Source: Branchiostoma floridae (Eukaryota; Chordata; Leptocardii; Amphioxiformes; Branchiostomatidae). Taken from it: a stretch of DNA of 64,000 nucleotides. The notes beneath the pieces are model-generated. The model searched no databases and was not told where the DNA came from. It saw only the letters and a program-made list of their open reading frames with translations. A program made the position numbers and the translations under genes. Below, piece after piece: positions 1 to 11,327 of the stretch; position 1 is the stretch's first letter, and each line of letters opens with the position of its first letter. Where the stretch lies: NCBI RefSeq assembly GCF_000003815.2, contig NW_023365716.1, positions 222,410 through 286,409 of the forward strand. Direction: 5' to 3'.

Positions 1-1344
1 CGGCACAAAGTGTACTTTATTGTTCTAAATAAACAATACAGAAAACGGCCAACGTTGTGTTCTTCTGCAGAGTCTGGATGTAGGTTTGTACGGGCATGAT
101 CCCGAGTTACCTAGTTTGGGGCCCTACATTGCTGCACATGTATGACGGAAATCCAATTCTGTGGTTCATTACTTGCAAATAAACTTCTAGTGATTATCAA
201 ATGTTGTCTTTCACGACTTCCTCTAGACCGTACTAACCATAAGCCGCCTTTTCCTACAGTCTCGACGCTTTCTTCTGCTTTCTATAATCCCCATGTTTTA
301 AACTGGATGCAATTGGCAATAGCATGCCGATGGTACTCAACTCGTTATCAGCCGCTGGATCAAACCGTTGTTGCTCTAACATCGACACTGTAACAATATT
401 TTGTAATTGGTATAGGAGGACAAGTACAAGTAGGCTCGGAAGAGGGCAAGTCACACAAACTTTTTCAAACATTTCATTTCACTTTCTAAATATTTCTACT
501 GTATTGCAACTGGTTAGAACATCGTTGTAACTGTAGATAACTCATTTGTTGCTCTAACATGGGTACTGTAACAGTATTTAAATTTGTAACTGGTACAGAA
601 GAGAACGGGATTTCTGCCCACGCAGCATGAAAAATTTGCGCGTGAAAAGATACAAATTTTTGTAACATGTCAAAAATGTCAGCGTCTGCCCCTCTATCTA
701 CCGCCTCTCTGTCCACCTCTTCCGCCTCAGCGCCTGTTTATGTTTCCAACTATGTCACCAACGCTTAATTCCTGAAAGGTAAAAAAAAAGGACTGAAGTG
801 GCCGTCGTTTACTGTATTACCAAAAGAAAACTTAAGTTCTACAATTTCATACATTTATCGAAGGATATTAGCAACGGTCACTTGATGGCACAGGACATTT
901 CTCCCGAGTGGAATGCAGGTTTCCTGACAGACACTGATAAGACGCTGCTACATTCTTGACAGAGATGTTGCAATTTGCAATTGCGTGCAGAAGTGTTGCA
1001 ACTTGCATGCAGAAGTGTACTCGTTGGTAGCCAGTCAGATGAGGTAACGTTAGTACAGTAAGCAGTGTTACAGAGATTGTCTTTTCTGTTCACATTTGCA
1101 ACAAACATGAAACGCGGGGGCAGTCAGAAGTAATAGTACCCGATAGACAGACTAAGATCCCACTGCTCCTATACATTATCCCAGAAATACTTACATATAA
1201 CAATATCCCGAAGAGTAAACTTATACGAGGACAGGAAACGTGTACGTTGTATTCATGATTCTTAGTCGGTTGTTGCTTAGTACCGCTTGGTATTTGTGGT
1301 ATACATGTTCCCGGAATGTTGTGTCGGCAACTTTGATGGTACAA
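1..1344. other. no gene seen; short internal duplication
   Basis: I see no supported gene here; the short ORFs have no domain and no codon signal. A segment of about 65 bp at 367-430 recurs at 541-604 (both contain TTGTTGCTCTAACAT followed by a variant of ACTGTAACA). The first 50 bases resemble the start of the unit repeated at 2206, 2702 and 3075. Confidence 0.5.
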
Positions 1345-1505
1345 AATGTACATATTGTAATATACTTTCCAACTATGTGTTTGAACATAGTCTTCTTTGC
1401 GGTGCGGGTCACGACAAGACTATTCTTCATTAGCTTGTGATTTCTAGCGATTCTTGATTGGTGTATACAGTATGATTCCCGTTGTAGTCGACGCTGTTCT
1501 GTTGA

Positions 1506-1690
1506 CTATTTGCTGCATGTGTACCGGATATTCCTGATGCAAAAGAATTCGATGTTTTCCATGCTGTGATCTGTTTGGTTGAAATATGCTGAGACTGGAA
1601 TAACCTTCTCCGCATTGACGAAAGACCGCTGGCCATTCAGTCTGTTGGTCAGGGTTTGCTTAGTCTCGCCCACGTACTGTAAGTGTCAAT
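1506..1690 (-). mobile_element. Penelope-like element GIY-YIG nuclease relic, copy 1
   Basis: The minus strand from about 1684 to a stop at 1506-1508 reads as the start of a GIY-YIG endonuclease domain: a YVGET motif, then a basic segment (TLTNRLNGQRS), then VSAYFNQTDHSMENIEF. This order (YVGET, then H/Y-FNxxDHS, then a short acidic hydrophobic strand) is typical of the C-terminal nuclease of Penelope-like retroelements. The reverse transcriptase part is absent. A second copy lies directly upstream in its own orientation (1900-2070). Tandem partial copies are usual for this element class. The assignment rests on motif recognition by eye. Confidence 0.5.
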
Positions 1691-1899
1691 ATTTTTACTG
1701 GATGAGATATGAATGTTATTGTTCTGTAATATACTTTCCTACTATGTCTTTGAACGTGTTCTTTGCGGTCACGGAGAGACAAGTACTCTTCATACGCTAG
1801 TGATTTCTATGGATACTTGACTGAGTCTGTCTGGATGCAGGGTTCTGAGTTGGTGTATCCAGTATGATTCCCGTTGCAGTCGACGCTATCCTGTGGAGT

Positions 1900-2070
1900 C
1901 GTTGATGCCTGTACAACGGAAATTCACAATACAAATTCGATGTCTTCCATGCTGTGATCTGTTTGGTTGAAATACGATGAGAGCGGAGTAACCTTCTGCG
2001 CATTTATGGAAGACCGGTGACCATTCAGTCTGTTGGCCAGGGTTTGCTTATAGTCTCACCCGCGTACCGT
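1900..2070 (-). mobile_element. Penelope-like element GIY-YIG nuclease relic, copy 2 (frameshifted)
   Basis: This is a diverged copy of the relic at 1506-1690. The minus strand has YAGET, then a frameshift near 2050, then the segment with NRLNGHRSS and SYFNQTDHSMEDIEF. The flanks also match: 1345-1500 resembles 1722-1890, including the shared ATGATTCCCGTTG and GTCGACGCT blocks. The whole duplicated unit is therefore about 370 bp. It cannot be translated as it stands. Confidence 0.5.
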
Positions 2071-2205
2071 AAGTCGAATTGCCAGAAGTTGAATTAATCT
2101 TTCTACTGGACGGACAGTAGTAGTAGTAGTAGTACTGGACAATGCAATTGAATGTTTATATAAACGTTTCAGACATCATCGACCGTCTTTCTTCATTGAA
2201 TGAAA

Positions 2206-3215
2206 ATAAAATGGTTCAAACCTACGGAACAAAGAATACTTCATATGGTTCTAAACAAACAATACATAAACAATGAATAAAACATTACTAAAACAGTATT
2301 TCAATCCATTTTATGGTGGAGTGAAGTAATGAATGACAGCTGTTGGTAAGCCATATTAGACGATACCCACCTGGTCCCCTTGTCTTTTAAGGTGGTTAAA
2401 AGAAAAACACCACAGCATACAAGTTGACAACTTTGTCAACACAGTGTCTCAGACTCCTGACTCCTGTGTAGTCACGTCGAACCTGTAAGAACATACATAG
2501 ATAAAATACATGGATATAAGACTTTTACAGTGCATTATGAAGTGTTTGCCTATTTTCTGAAAGTCAAGCCCTGGATGGATCCTCTTAAACATACTACCTA
2601 CTGTTTCTTTACTTTGGCATGGAACACTTAAGCTTGTTGGAGTTGAACAATTTTACAATGCTGTAGGGTTGACATGTTGACCCTGCAGCTGCATACCTTG
2701 TTGAAAATAAAAAGGTTCATACCTACGGAACAAAGAATACTTCATATGGTTCTAAACAAACAATACATAAAACATGTGAAATAATGAATGACAGCTGTTG
2801 GTAAGCCATATTAGACGATACCCACCTGGTCCCCTTGTCTTATAATGTGGTTTAAAGAAAAACACCACAGCATACAAGTTGACAACTTTGTCAACACAGT
2901 GTCTCAGACTCCTGTGTAGTCACGTTGAACCTGTAAGAACATACATGGATAAAATACATGGATAGAAGACTTTAACTTTTACAGTGCATTATTAGAAGTT
3001 GAATCAATCTTTCTACTGGACAATACAATGTTTATTCAAACGTTTCAGACAGCATCGACCGTCTTTCTTCAGTGAATGAAAATAAAAATGTACGAAACGG
3101 AACAAAGAATACTTCATATAAACAATACATAAAATAATAAATAAAACATTACGAAAACAGTATTTCACTCCATTCCATGGTGGAGTGAAATGATGAATGA
3201 CAGCTGTTGGTAAGC
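2206..3215. repeat. unit repeated three times
   Basis: A unit beginning GAAAATAAAA and including CGGAACAAAGAATACTTCAT, GAATGACAGCTGTTGGTAAG and a CACCACAGCATACAAGTTG block occurs at 2206-2540, 2702-2975 and, shortened, at 3075-3215. Copies 1 and 2 are more than 90 percent alike by eye, apart from small indels. A related start is seen at 1-50. Just before copies 1 and 3 (2160-2205 and 3036-3080), the minus strand carries the CTGANGA-type stem-loop motif discussed in the findings. No coding function is seen. Confidence 0.7.
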
Positions 3216-3455
3216 CACATACAGTCCGTATGTCAGACTTCCTCTCAAACGGTCGGCCCAGCACTTAAACGCAGTAGCTACAACCGTCTTTTCACACACC
3301 ACATTTTTTTAAAAACTTTCAATCTGTGTTCTTAAGCCAGGGTAGCCCAACTCAGAGTGACCACACTGCTTTACAGTGGGGCCCTGGATAAAACATACAT
3401 GTCACATCGCATCACAACACATTGCATAACATACAACTATATGCAAAAAAGGCCG

Positions 3456-3719
3456 TTATCCATATTCATAATGCAGACCGGTCGTGAGGTCAGCTCTTTT
3501 TGCATAACCAACACGATTTGATTGGATTGTTTGGTTCAGGTCTTTCTTCCATGATGACCAACCTTTTTCTATTGAAGGTGGGTCACTGGGCTCACGGTGC
3601 TGGAGGAACTGATTCAGTAAGGGGTCTTGTCTTCGATGGCATTCTTGTTCTCTGTCCCTGGTGGCAGGGGGTTTGAATTCCAACTCAGGTGCTGTATATT
3701 TGCCATGTGGACGTCCCAT
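3456..3719 (-). CDS. hypothetical ORF, probably transposon-derived
   Basis: This 87-codon ORF has a true ATG at 3719 and a hydrophilic, basic, proline-containing product with no domain I recognise. It starts MGRPHGKYTAPELEF and ends near LTTGLHYEYG. The neighbouring sequence at 3335-3400 looks like a repeat end. It has no splice signals or neighbours that support a gene. A gag-like transposon remnant is possible, and chance cannot be excluded. Confidence 0.15.
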   Translation of the reverse strand: MGRPHGKYTAPELEFKPPATRDREQECHRRQDPLLNQFLQHREPSDPPSIEKGWSSWKKDLNQTIQSNRVGYAKRADLTTGLHYEYG

Positions 3720-5160
3720 TTGCCGTTATATGGATAAAATACTTAGGGCACAGCAGATGACAGTTGTTGGTGTCCACATGGCGAGGACAAAAACAACAAA
3801 AGACTAGAAAGGCAACATTTTCGACAAAAATGCAGGTTGTTTCCCTTCCAATATAATAAAGACTTTTTTATTTGTGGAAACGGCCAAAAAATGATGCGCA
3901 ATCGGGTTTTATCCCTATAATTAAATCAACATTGCCTAAAACGCCATTCTTTGTGAAATATTTGTAAACATTGAATCTGTATTTGTAGGGCGTAAAACGC
4001 CAGCGAATTGTAACATATAATAGAAATTTAGGAATGCAAGTTGTTTTATCTATCTATCTATGGTAACTGTGTGGCATATATAGTGCATGACATGGAAAAT
4101 TGCAACGAAACGCATGTCGTCTCGTATCATAAAATAAAAATAAAAAAAGAATCAATCGTTTTTACAAGTCACTGCAAATAAAAATCCATATTACGATTCT
4201 TTTTTAAGTGGCAACTTACTATAAAGAGAAAGAGTGTCTTGAGTTTTCCCCACTTTCCCTCTGTTATACCTTCTCTACATTCAATCTCTCCATACGTTCA
4301 TTAGAGTTTATACAAGAAGGAAACAAAACACAAGAAGTGTGACAAAATCTAGTTATGTTTAAATTCAAGTATCCAGCCAGGAGAACGGTAACTAATAGGT
4401 TTTTTTTGCGCACCATCCTATTTTTGCTTTCATATCTTACGAACTGTGTGAGTATGACTGTGATATCTGCACAAGTATTTGAGTAATATGAAACCTAAAT
4501 TTCCTCTCATAACGATTTGGTGTTTCTTGTAGTTAAAGCATCCAAGACATCTCTGTATACATACCCCTCTTCCAATCTGTCACTCTAAGCCCTGTACTAA
4601 GAGTAGTTATGACCTCTGACCTACCGTAGTGCAAGTGTCCGTATGTATCAACCATGAATGAGACGAGACGACAAAGATGACTGAATGCGGATCTATTCGG
4701 AATAGAAACGTAAACAAACGTTCTCTCTCTATGGGGATCTACCACTCGGCGAAAGGGGTGACGGGCTCTACCACTCGTTCAGGTTCAGGATATCGGGATG
4801 TTACGTTAGGCTCTTTAATATGCTTTTGTAAGAAATTTATAATATGCTGTTTTTACGTACTTGATGTATGTGTAGTCAATGGCACCCAACTTAAGCACTG
4901 TTGCCTGAGATGCCATCTGTTAAACAAAAATAAAACAAGATAAAATGCGGCCTTGAACTAAGTGAGCTCGTTACACAATGTTACAAGAGCACTTATGAGG
5001 TTTGCTTCTATCCATGCAAACCATGGGCTATTATTTTATCATTACCAGTGGAAGTTATTAATGAACAACAACATATATGACAAAATAAACAAAGTTTTCG
5101 ACGTTGTCACGTACATGTACTATGTACGTGCTTATCTTAGGCTGTTTTGTCATGATCAGT
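3720..5160. other. no gene seen; probable LINE 3' tail at 4855-4945
   Basis: This is AT-rich sequence without a supported gene. Positions 4855-4945 (GATGTATGTGTAGTC, then TGTTGCCTGAGATGC, then AATAAAACAAGATAAA) resemble 51295-51380 (ATGCATGTTCGATGG, then TTGCTGCCTGGGATGC, then TCAATAAAG). I read both as the 3' end of the same dispersed element. Confidence 0.3.
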
Positions 5161-5195
5161 GGACTTAAAGGTCAGGTGATCATTGAAGTGTCTCA

Positions 5196-5540
5196 TTCTG
5201 GCATCTTCTGTTGCTGGAAGAGTCCATTGGTGAGGGGTGTCTTAGAAACACTGCACAATGTTATGATTTTCGTTGAACTGTAGGATGTAAAGTACACGTT
5301 GGGATATATCAAATTTTTAGGCTATTCTACAATGACCTCAATATTTTGATATGGAAATCAACACGTAATGAAAAGTTCTCAAAGTTGTCTCGTGTATGTA
5401 GTACTGTCTGTGACTTAACCTCGGCCAATTCTGTCATGGCCGGTGGAGTGGATGTAATCTGTGTAATCTCCTTCTGTAGCTGTTCGTGCTGGAAGAGTCC
5501 ATTTTTGAGGGGTATCGTGTTATTAGAAGACAATATTGCG
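5196..5540. repeat. local tandem duplication
   Basis: The segment around 5196-5250 (TCTTCTGTTGCTGGAAGAGT, then GAGGGGTGT) recurs at 5470-5535 (TTCGTGCTGGAAGAGTCC, then GAGGGGTATC). It is a diverged, non-coding duplication upstream of the CUB-protease gene. Confidence 0.4.
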
Positions 5541-5848
5541 TGTTTAATGTTTGAATTTAGATGAAATGCGTGAACGTTTCTAAACCTTTATCCACTGCTG
5601 TGAGGCCGACTGAGGAAATCTGATGTGAAATTCAGCGTATAGAGCCATTTGAAAGCGACAAGAGAGGCAGAAACCCCTCAAAGTTGTAATTCAAGGACGC
5701 CCTCCTATCGCGCACTCACTACCATGACGTCAAAACTTGCTCGACTGGTACACCGACGCCTCGACAAGGCCTTCAAAAATTGGTTAGCTTTAGATTTTGG
5801 GGACGTTTTCCTGCCAGTCTGGCGTCTTTTCGCAACGTTTTAGTCAAA

Positions 5849-7027
5849 ATGTTCCGCCTGGTTCGTTTCCTGTCCCTGTCTCTCTCCTGTGGGCTCGTCT
5901 TGAGCGCGGCGCCGACATTCGAAGGCAACGGGAGGGTCAACTGCGGCGGTGTGTACACGGAGAACAAGGGAACCTTCCCGTCTCCGGGCTGGCCTCATCG
6001 GTACCCAAACCGACGTTATTGTGTGTACGAGATCAGGGCGATGCCCGGGAGGAAGATCAACCTGCAGTTCCCCACCTTCCACTTAAAGCCGAGGTCGAGA
6101 CGTTCTTGTTTAGACTGGCTCAAGCTTTACGACGGAGATGACCTGATCGGCGGCCCGTTCTGTGGACAGGAAATCGCCCCTGACCGCGTGTTCACGTCAA
6201 AGACCAGCAAAATAACGGTGGTCTTCATGAGTCATCCGGCACTGAGACCACGGCGCTATCCTGGGTTTAATGCCACCTACCTCCTGGGTTTAATGCCCCC
6301 TAAAATTAATAATAACCCCCAGTTAACGTGCGCCCGCCGCCTCACCAGAAAGTCATGGCGTCGGAGCATTGTGGACGGGAACAAGGCGGCACCAGGAAGC
6401 TATCCCTGGAAAGTCTCTCTCCGTATAGATGATGTAAACAATCACGTCTGTAGCGGGGCTTTGTTGGACGAGCAATGGGTTGTCACTGCCGCGCACTGTG
6501 TTGACATTGACATGGGCAACTGGATTGGGCAAAACATTATTTGGGTGGAAGTTGGCGAACACGATAGGAACGAAAGCCCGAGGACCGTCGACGTTAGGAA
6601 TATCTTTGTACATCCCCAATACGACGACGAAACGTATGACTACGACATCGCCCTTCTGAAGCTAGAGCATCCTACTGTATTTCTCTATAGGGACCTCATA
6701 CCGATCTGCCTCCCCTGTAGCATTACACCGGAAGATGGTAACATGCCGGTAGTTGATCACAAATATTGCTTAAAAGCGTACGGTAATAAATTCAACCCGA
6801 GTACCCAGATCTGCGCAGGTTATAAAGACAGCGAGGTGGTCTCATGTCAGGAAAAAAGTGACGGCCCATTGGTGTACTTCCACCATGGTGTACCTTATCT
6901 TGTCGGGATTGTCAGCTTTGGTGCCGAATGTGCCCGTCCGTACTACCCGGGGGTTTACGCCAACGTGTACTATTTCATTGACTGGATCGAGTCAGTAACG
7001 GGCATTGACTTTTGTACAAATAATTAA
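5849..7027 (+). CDS. secreted CUB-serine protease homologue, probably inactive
   Basis: The product is 392 aa from the first ATG; the open frame continues upstream only from a TTG. Residues 1-20 form a signal peptide ending SAA. Residues about 32-148 are a CUB domain with the four expected cysteines (VNCGG, RYCVY, SCLDW, PFCGQ). Residues about 168-388 are a trypsin fold with IVDG, TAAHC and DYDIALL. The catalytic His, Asp and Ser are present. The GDSGGP motif, however, reads EKSDGP: Gly193 of the oxyanion hole is Glu, and Asp194, which pairs with the new N-terminus on activation, is Lys. Residue 189 is Val, a Ser separates the basic pair from IVDG, and the segment that normally carries GWG is missing. 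The coding region has no intron, unlike usual metazoan CUB-proteases, so a retrocopy is possible. I infer a secreted non-catalytic homologue or an early pseudogene. Confidence 0.85.
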   Translation: MFRLVRFLSLSLSCGLVLSAAPTFEGNGRVNCGGVYTENKGTFPSPGWPHRYPNRRYCVYEIRAMPGRKINLQFPTFHLKPRSRRSCLDWLKLYDGDDLIGGPFCGQEIAPDRVFTSKTSKITVVFMSHPALRPRRYPGFNATYLLGLMPPKINNNPQLTCARRLTRKSWRRSIVDGNKAAPGSYPWKVSLRIDDVNNHVCSGALLDEQWVVTAAHCVDIDMGNWIGQNIIWVEVGEHDRNESPRTVDVRNIFVHPQYDDETYDYDIALLKLEHPTVFLYRDLIPICLPCSITPEDGNMPVVDHKYCLKAYGNKFNPSTQICAGYKDSEVVSCQEKSDGPLVYFHHGVPYLVGIVSFGAECARPYYPGVYANVYYFIDWIESVTGIDFCTNN

Positions 7028-7540
7028 TGTGTGTAAAATTTTATATACTGTATTGCACTAGATAGATTTGCCTGTGGGTGAAACTATTATTTTGCACTAT
7101 GTTTCATTGTATAGTTTTGTGTATGTGTAGACATAAATAGTATTCTTTGATCTCTGTGTAGGAATATGTTAAAGCACTGTAATTCATACAAATGTAATTT
7201 AGGTCTGCGGTACATAATATAGTCTGGTCTACCTGTAGATACGATACATCATATAGCGCAACCATACAGTACATAGAACAGTCTAGTTTGATTGTAGAAT
7301 TGCATAAGAAGAATGATACAGCACCTAAAATCTATACCAGTATTATGTACAGTCAGCAAGATAACTTTAGTCCAGTCTAGTTCGTTTGGTACTGGCATCA
7401 TTAGTTTAGTATGTACAGTGTCCGTAAGCTTACGAAATGTAGAACTGTCAAAATATATACGTAAATGATCATGATTTACATAGCTTGATAAGTTGTTATT
7501 GACGCGTCTATAGACCAAAGAAAAGGGTTATTTTTTTTTT
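7028..7540. other. 3' flank of CUB-protease gene
   Basis: AT-rich sequence with no domain-bearing ORF. It probably includes the 3' UTR, but I see no clear AATAAA close to the stop. It ends in a T-run against the assembly gap. Confidence 0.3.
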
Positions 7541-7640
7541 NNNNNNNNNNNNNNNNNNNNNNNNNNNNNNNNNNNNNNNNNNNNNNNNNNNNNNNNNNNN
7601 NNNNNNNNNNNNNNNNNNNNNNNNNNNNNNNNNNNNNNNN
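7541..7640. other. assembly gap (100 N)
   Basis: One hundred consecutive N. The round number suggests a placeholder of unknown true size. Confidence 0.99.
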
Positions 7641-9029
7641 CATTTATGGTAAAACTTGCTGAGTGTTAATTTTTTTTTTTTTCAAAAAAATAGGTGCGAT
7701 GGATCCGTGAACCAAGAAATTAAATCGATGTGGCCTCAGGGGAGTTAATATCTGCCTTGTGTGATTATCCAAAGGGCGTCTATGTTTGCCAAGAAGTTAA
7801 ATTTTTGAGAGCATGCATTGTTTACGCAGTACAAGAAAATTGATAGATTTGGAAAACGGTCACATGTCAGAATGCACGTATTCACTGTCTTTCTTCGGTG
7901 ATTTGAGGTCAATCAGGTATTTATCCCCAAACTAAGAATTTATATGTAAGGCCACACTATCTTAATTTTATGGATGACATCCCCTGGAGAATCCAAAACT
8001 AATGCGAAAAAAAATCCACCAATATATAACGTTGTGTTTTCTGAATTTTAGTATAGACTTCACTAGGCTCACACTGGTTTCAAAGTAAAAGCAAATTTGG
8101 TTTCAATAGGCCGTGAACAGCTAAGGAAAAATTGGGGCTATTAAGATATAGGTGGTCTAGATGTATAATCAATAAACCAAAACCGTAGAAAACTGTAAAC
8201 ACTGAACAGTAGGGCATAATAAAAATTGTTAGTCAGGGGTAAAGAACCTGAAAACAAAAACGCTTAGATAGAGTACAACTAAACACAGTTGCCCTCTTCA
8301 CTCCTGGCTGTTCACTTTTACAAACAAAAACATACCTTCCACCGTCTTGGTTTATTGGAAACCATTGTGAGCTTTGTTTTGATTATGCCAAGGCTGTCAG
8401 TGGTTGTTGTCAAGATGACGTCACAAATTACCTCGGCACAAATTACCTTGACGCGGTGCCGGGGCTTGTACCAAGTTTGCCTCCAGAAAATTCCTGTTTC
8501 TGCATTTTAAAAATTACCTCGTAACACCCCCCCTCCAAGATGCAAACACAGTAACAAACCACACACTGTTTAGGGAGAGCCGTCTGCGGGGGCACGGCAT
8601 CTATTTTCTGTTCTCTCTCTTTGATAATGTTGTGTATAGAAATATTTATTTAGTGCTAATCTTTTTATATATAGCTATATAGTTAAAAACATTATCTAGC
8701 AATATGGAGCATTGTGTGGTCTGGTGTGTGCGTATGATGTAGTACTATACGGTGAACTTGCGTTTATAGAATAATACAACACACACTTTATTTAACTCAG
8801 CCACGGTGTATTTGTACCTAGTATTATCAATTATGAAAAAGGCGGCATGAACTCGTGTCAGGGAGTCACATTGTGAATCAGGATGATAAATGAAAAAAAA
8901 AATATAAAAAATCAAGTTTGATGCTTTTCTTTACATCGAAAACGTCTCTCTTGCATTAGTAACTTTAAGCACCCCCATTCAATGATTGGTTCCTCCGAAA
9001 TATTGAGTAGCGTACGTCAATTAAACTCT
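7641..9029. other. no gene seen
   Basis: AT-rich intergenic sequence. The longest ORF (8289-8510) has no domain or splice support. Confidence 0.4.
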
Positions 9030-9226
9030 ACCTATCATATAACATAACCATCACCTATCATGTTACATAGCCATCACCTATCATATAACATAACCATTAC
9101 CTATATCATATTACATAGCCATCACCTATCATATAACATACCCTTCACCTATCATACAACATATCATATAACATAACCATCACCTATCATATAACGTAAC
9201 CCTCACCTATCATATTACATAGCCAC
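9030..9226. repeat. 23-bp minisatellite, about 8 units
   Basis: The unit is close to CCTATCATATAACATAACC plus ATCA. Units alternate between AACATAACC and TTACATAGCC versions over the first part, which gives a dimeric 46-bp higher-order repeat. One unit carries an internal duplication near 9147-9181. Confidence 0.9.
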
Positions 9227-9525
9227 ACCACCAGACGCCAGTCAGTACAAGAACGTGAGTGACGACTGTTTGTGTTCCTGAACCTGAACGGTCTGGTACC
9301 CGAAGTCGACCTACAAAAGTTGCATCGTGAGAACAAAAGGTAAGAAGAATATCTAAAAAAAAAAAAAACACAAGAATTAAAGGTGTATTCTTCAAGCGGA
9401 GCAGAGGGTTCGGTCGGGATAGTAATAGCCGCAAGGGAGTCGCGGAATAAAAAATAGCTACTTCTACTACCCCCTACCTTGAACTCTGCTTGCAGAATGG
9501 TTATGATAAAGGTTACTATTACAGG

Positions 9526-9931
9526 AACAGCGATCTTCTTGTCGCCTATCTTAGCTTGTGACCTGCAAGGCTCTTCTTTTCTTAATGTACGATAAAAACG
9601 TCTGAAACATGGTCCTTTAGAAATTCTTCAAGAAATCCCCATAAATCCTAAGGCACAGAAATGAATTGGTGTGCAAAATCAATATAGTGTAGAATGACAG
9701 AGTAGATCTGGCAGAGCCATGAATTAAATCTTAAGCAGTGATCTTCTTGTCGTCAATCTTAGCTTGTGACCTGCAAGGCTCTTCTTTTCTTGCTGTATAT
9801 TAAAAACGTCTGAAACATGGTCTTTTAGAAATTCTTCAAGAAATCCCCATAAATCCTAAGGCACAGAAATGAACTGGTGTGCAAAATCACTGGTAGAATA
9901 TCTGGCAGAGGCATGAATTAAATCTTAAGCG
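9526..9931. repeat. about 205-bp tandem duplication
   Basis: Copy 1 at about 9526-9735 and copy 2 at about 9738-9931 share long blocks such as TTAGCTTGTGACCTGCAAGG and AAATTCTTCAAGAAATCCCC. They differ by small indels (for example ATATAGTGTAGAATGACAG is missing from copy 2). Non-coding. Confidence 0.85.
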
Positions 9932-10439
9932 AATTTTTGAATACACAAAACTTATCAAAGTTGGGACAAATCGTAAGCTACACATAATGCATAATTTGAT
10001 AACCCTACGACTAGCATTTGATTTTCTATATAACCTGGTTGCCAGCGTATCATGGCTTGGCTATGCTTATTTCGGGGGATATTAAGTTCTCTCCCGCCAA
10101 AGACAATCTTTCGCACTCGTTAGGAGCCGTTGGGCTAATCCTATACACCCTACGTTTTACACAAAAGAAAGTTTGATTGGCGCCACGCCAACAAAAGCAA
10201 TGATTTGGCTGGTAGCAATACAAAAAGCTCTCCCCTCGTCTGTCAGAGTAGCACGTACCTTTATTATAATTCACGTAAACAGTACAATTAGAATTGAACG
10301 CGTGCATTGTCACTCGTGGACAGAATAATTACACACAGGTGTGGAATTGATTGAAATTATACACGTGCATCAACACTGTTGGATATAATACACACAGGTG
10401 TGGAGTTGATTGAAATTGTCTGCCTCCCGACACCTGGAG

Positions 10440-11327
10440 GAAATTGTGTTCGCTGAATTAATTCGATTATTATTTTTTTCTCATTGAAGCTGACAATTGT
10501 CAGAGTTTCCCTTCATAGGCTTAGCCAAGTTATGTCTTTGTTTTCATCGTATTATTTAGTTATCTTCAAAAATGTCCGAAAACAGAGGTCTTAGAGAAAA
10601 GTTTTAGTGCGGCGACATTAGTTATCTGATAGACAGAAGACAGTGTTATACTATGAGCTTGCTTCCGGCACGAGAAAGGTCGGACGTCTCACTGAAGTCG
10701 TCTCTCTCTGCATGCAGCATTCCACACCAGGAATAGGAGGCTACTGCAATGGACAGATGCGCATAGTGTCAGAGAGTAAGAAACGTAAAAAAAAAACAGA
10801 CTGAATGAACTAGAACAGAAACGACGAGACGCCATTGAAGTCATCCCGTTGCCAAGCAGTTTAGGGCTCTCTGTTAGCTTCATGTAGATCTTGGATGGTG
10901 ACATTTGGACCTATTTCACACTCATCAAGAAGGTGTCCTATAGTTTGTTTAGGATGGCCACATCTTCTACAGAAGCTACCAGTGAGGGCAATGTCGGTAT
11001 TGTGTTCGCTGAATTGATTTACTTAATTTTTTCCCATTGAAGCTGGCAATTTTCATGATTTCCTGTCATAGGACACGCAAATTTACTTCTTTGTTTTCGG
11101 ACACTTTTAACGAAAACAAAATGGTATGATGCCAACATAGTTCTCGGTGCAAAATTTGAAATCTTCAACATTCCTTATCTGATACTGACATCATCAGCAG
11201 CCTTTGTTAGTATAGTAAGACAAGCAGTCCAGGGCTCTCCGTTAGCTTTATGCGGGTCTTTGTTGGAAACATTTGGACCTATTTTAAACTCATCGAGAAC
11301 ATGTTCCCAATTTTGTTTTTGTTTAGG
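10440..11327 (+). repeat. tandem duplication of the NHL gene's 5' region; upstream copy is a broken start
   Basis: The segment 10440-10994 resembles 10995-11370: both contain ATTGTGTTCGCTGAATT, then CCATTGAAGCT/TCATTGAAGCT, then GGGCTCTC-GTTAGCTT. Each then runs into GTTTAGGATGGCCACATC, which carries the start codon. In the upstream copy (ATG at 10954) the frame runs 17 codons like the real gene (MATSSTEATSEGN) and then reads into intron-like DNA and a stop. The real start is in the second copy at 11328. Two short repeats of ACACACAGGTGTGGA lie just upstream (10332 and 10391). Confidence 0.7.

Noticed and set aside
5780-5848. Upstream extension of the CUB-protease ORF
   Set aside because: It starts from TTG, not ATG, and would bury the signal peptide; the first ATG at 5849 gives a normal secretion signal.
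11250-11327. Upstream ATG extension of the NHL gene
   Set aside because: The sequence before 11328 is acceptor-like (TTTTTGTTTAG), and the paralogous upstream copy conserves only from the 11328-equivalent ATG.
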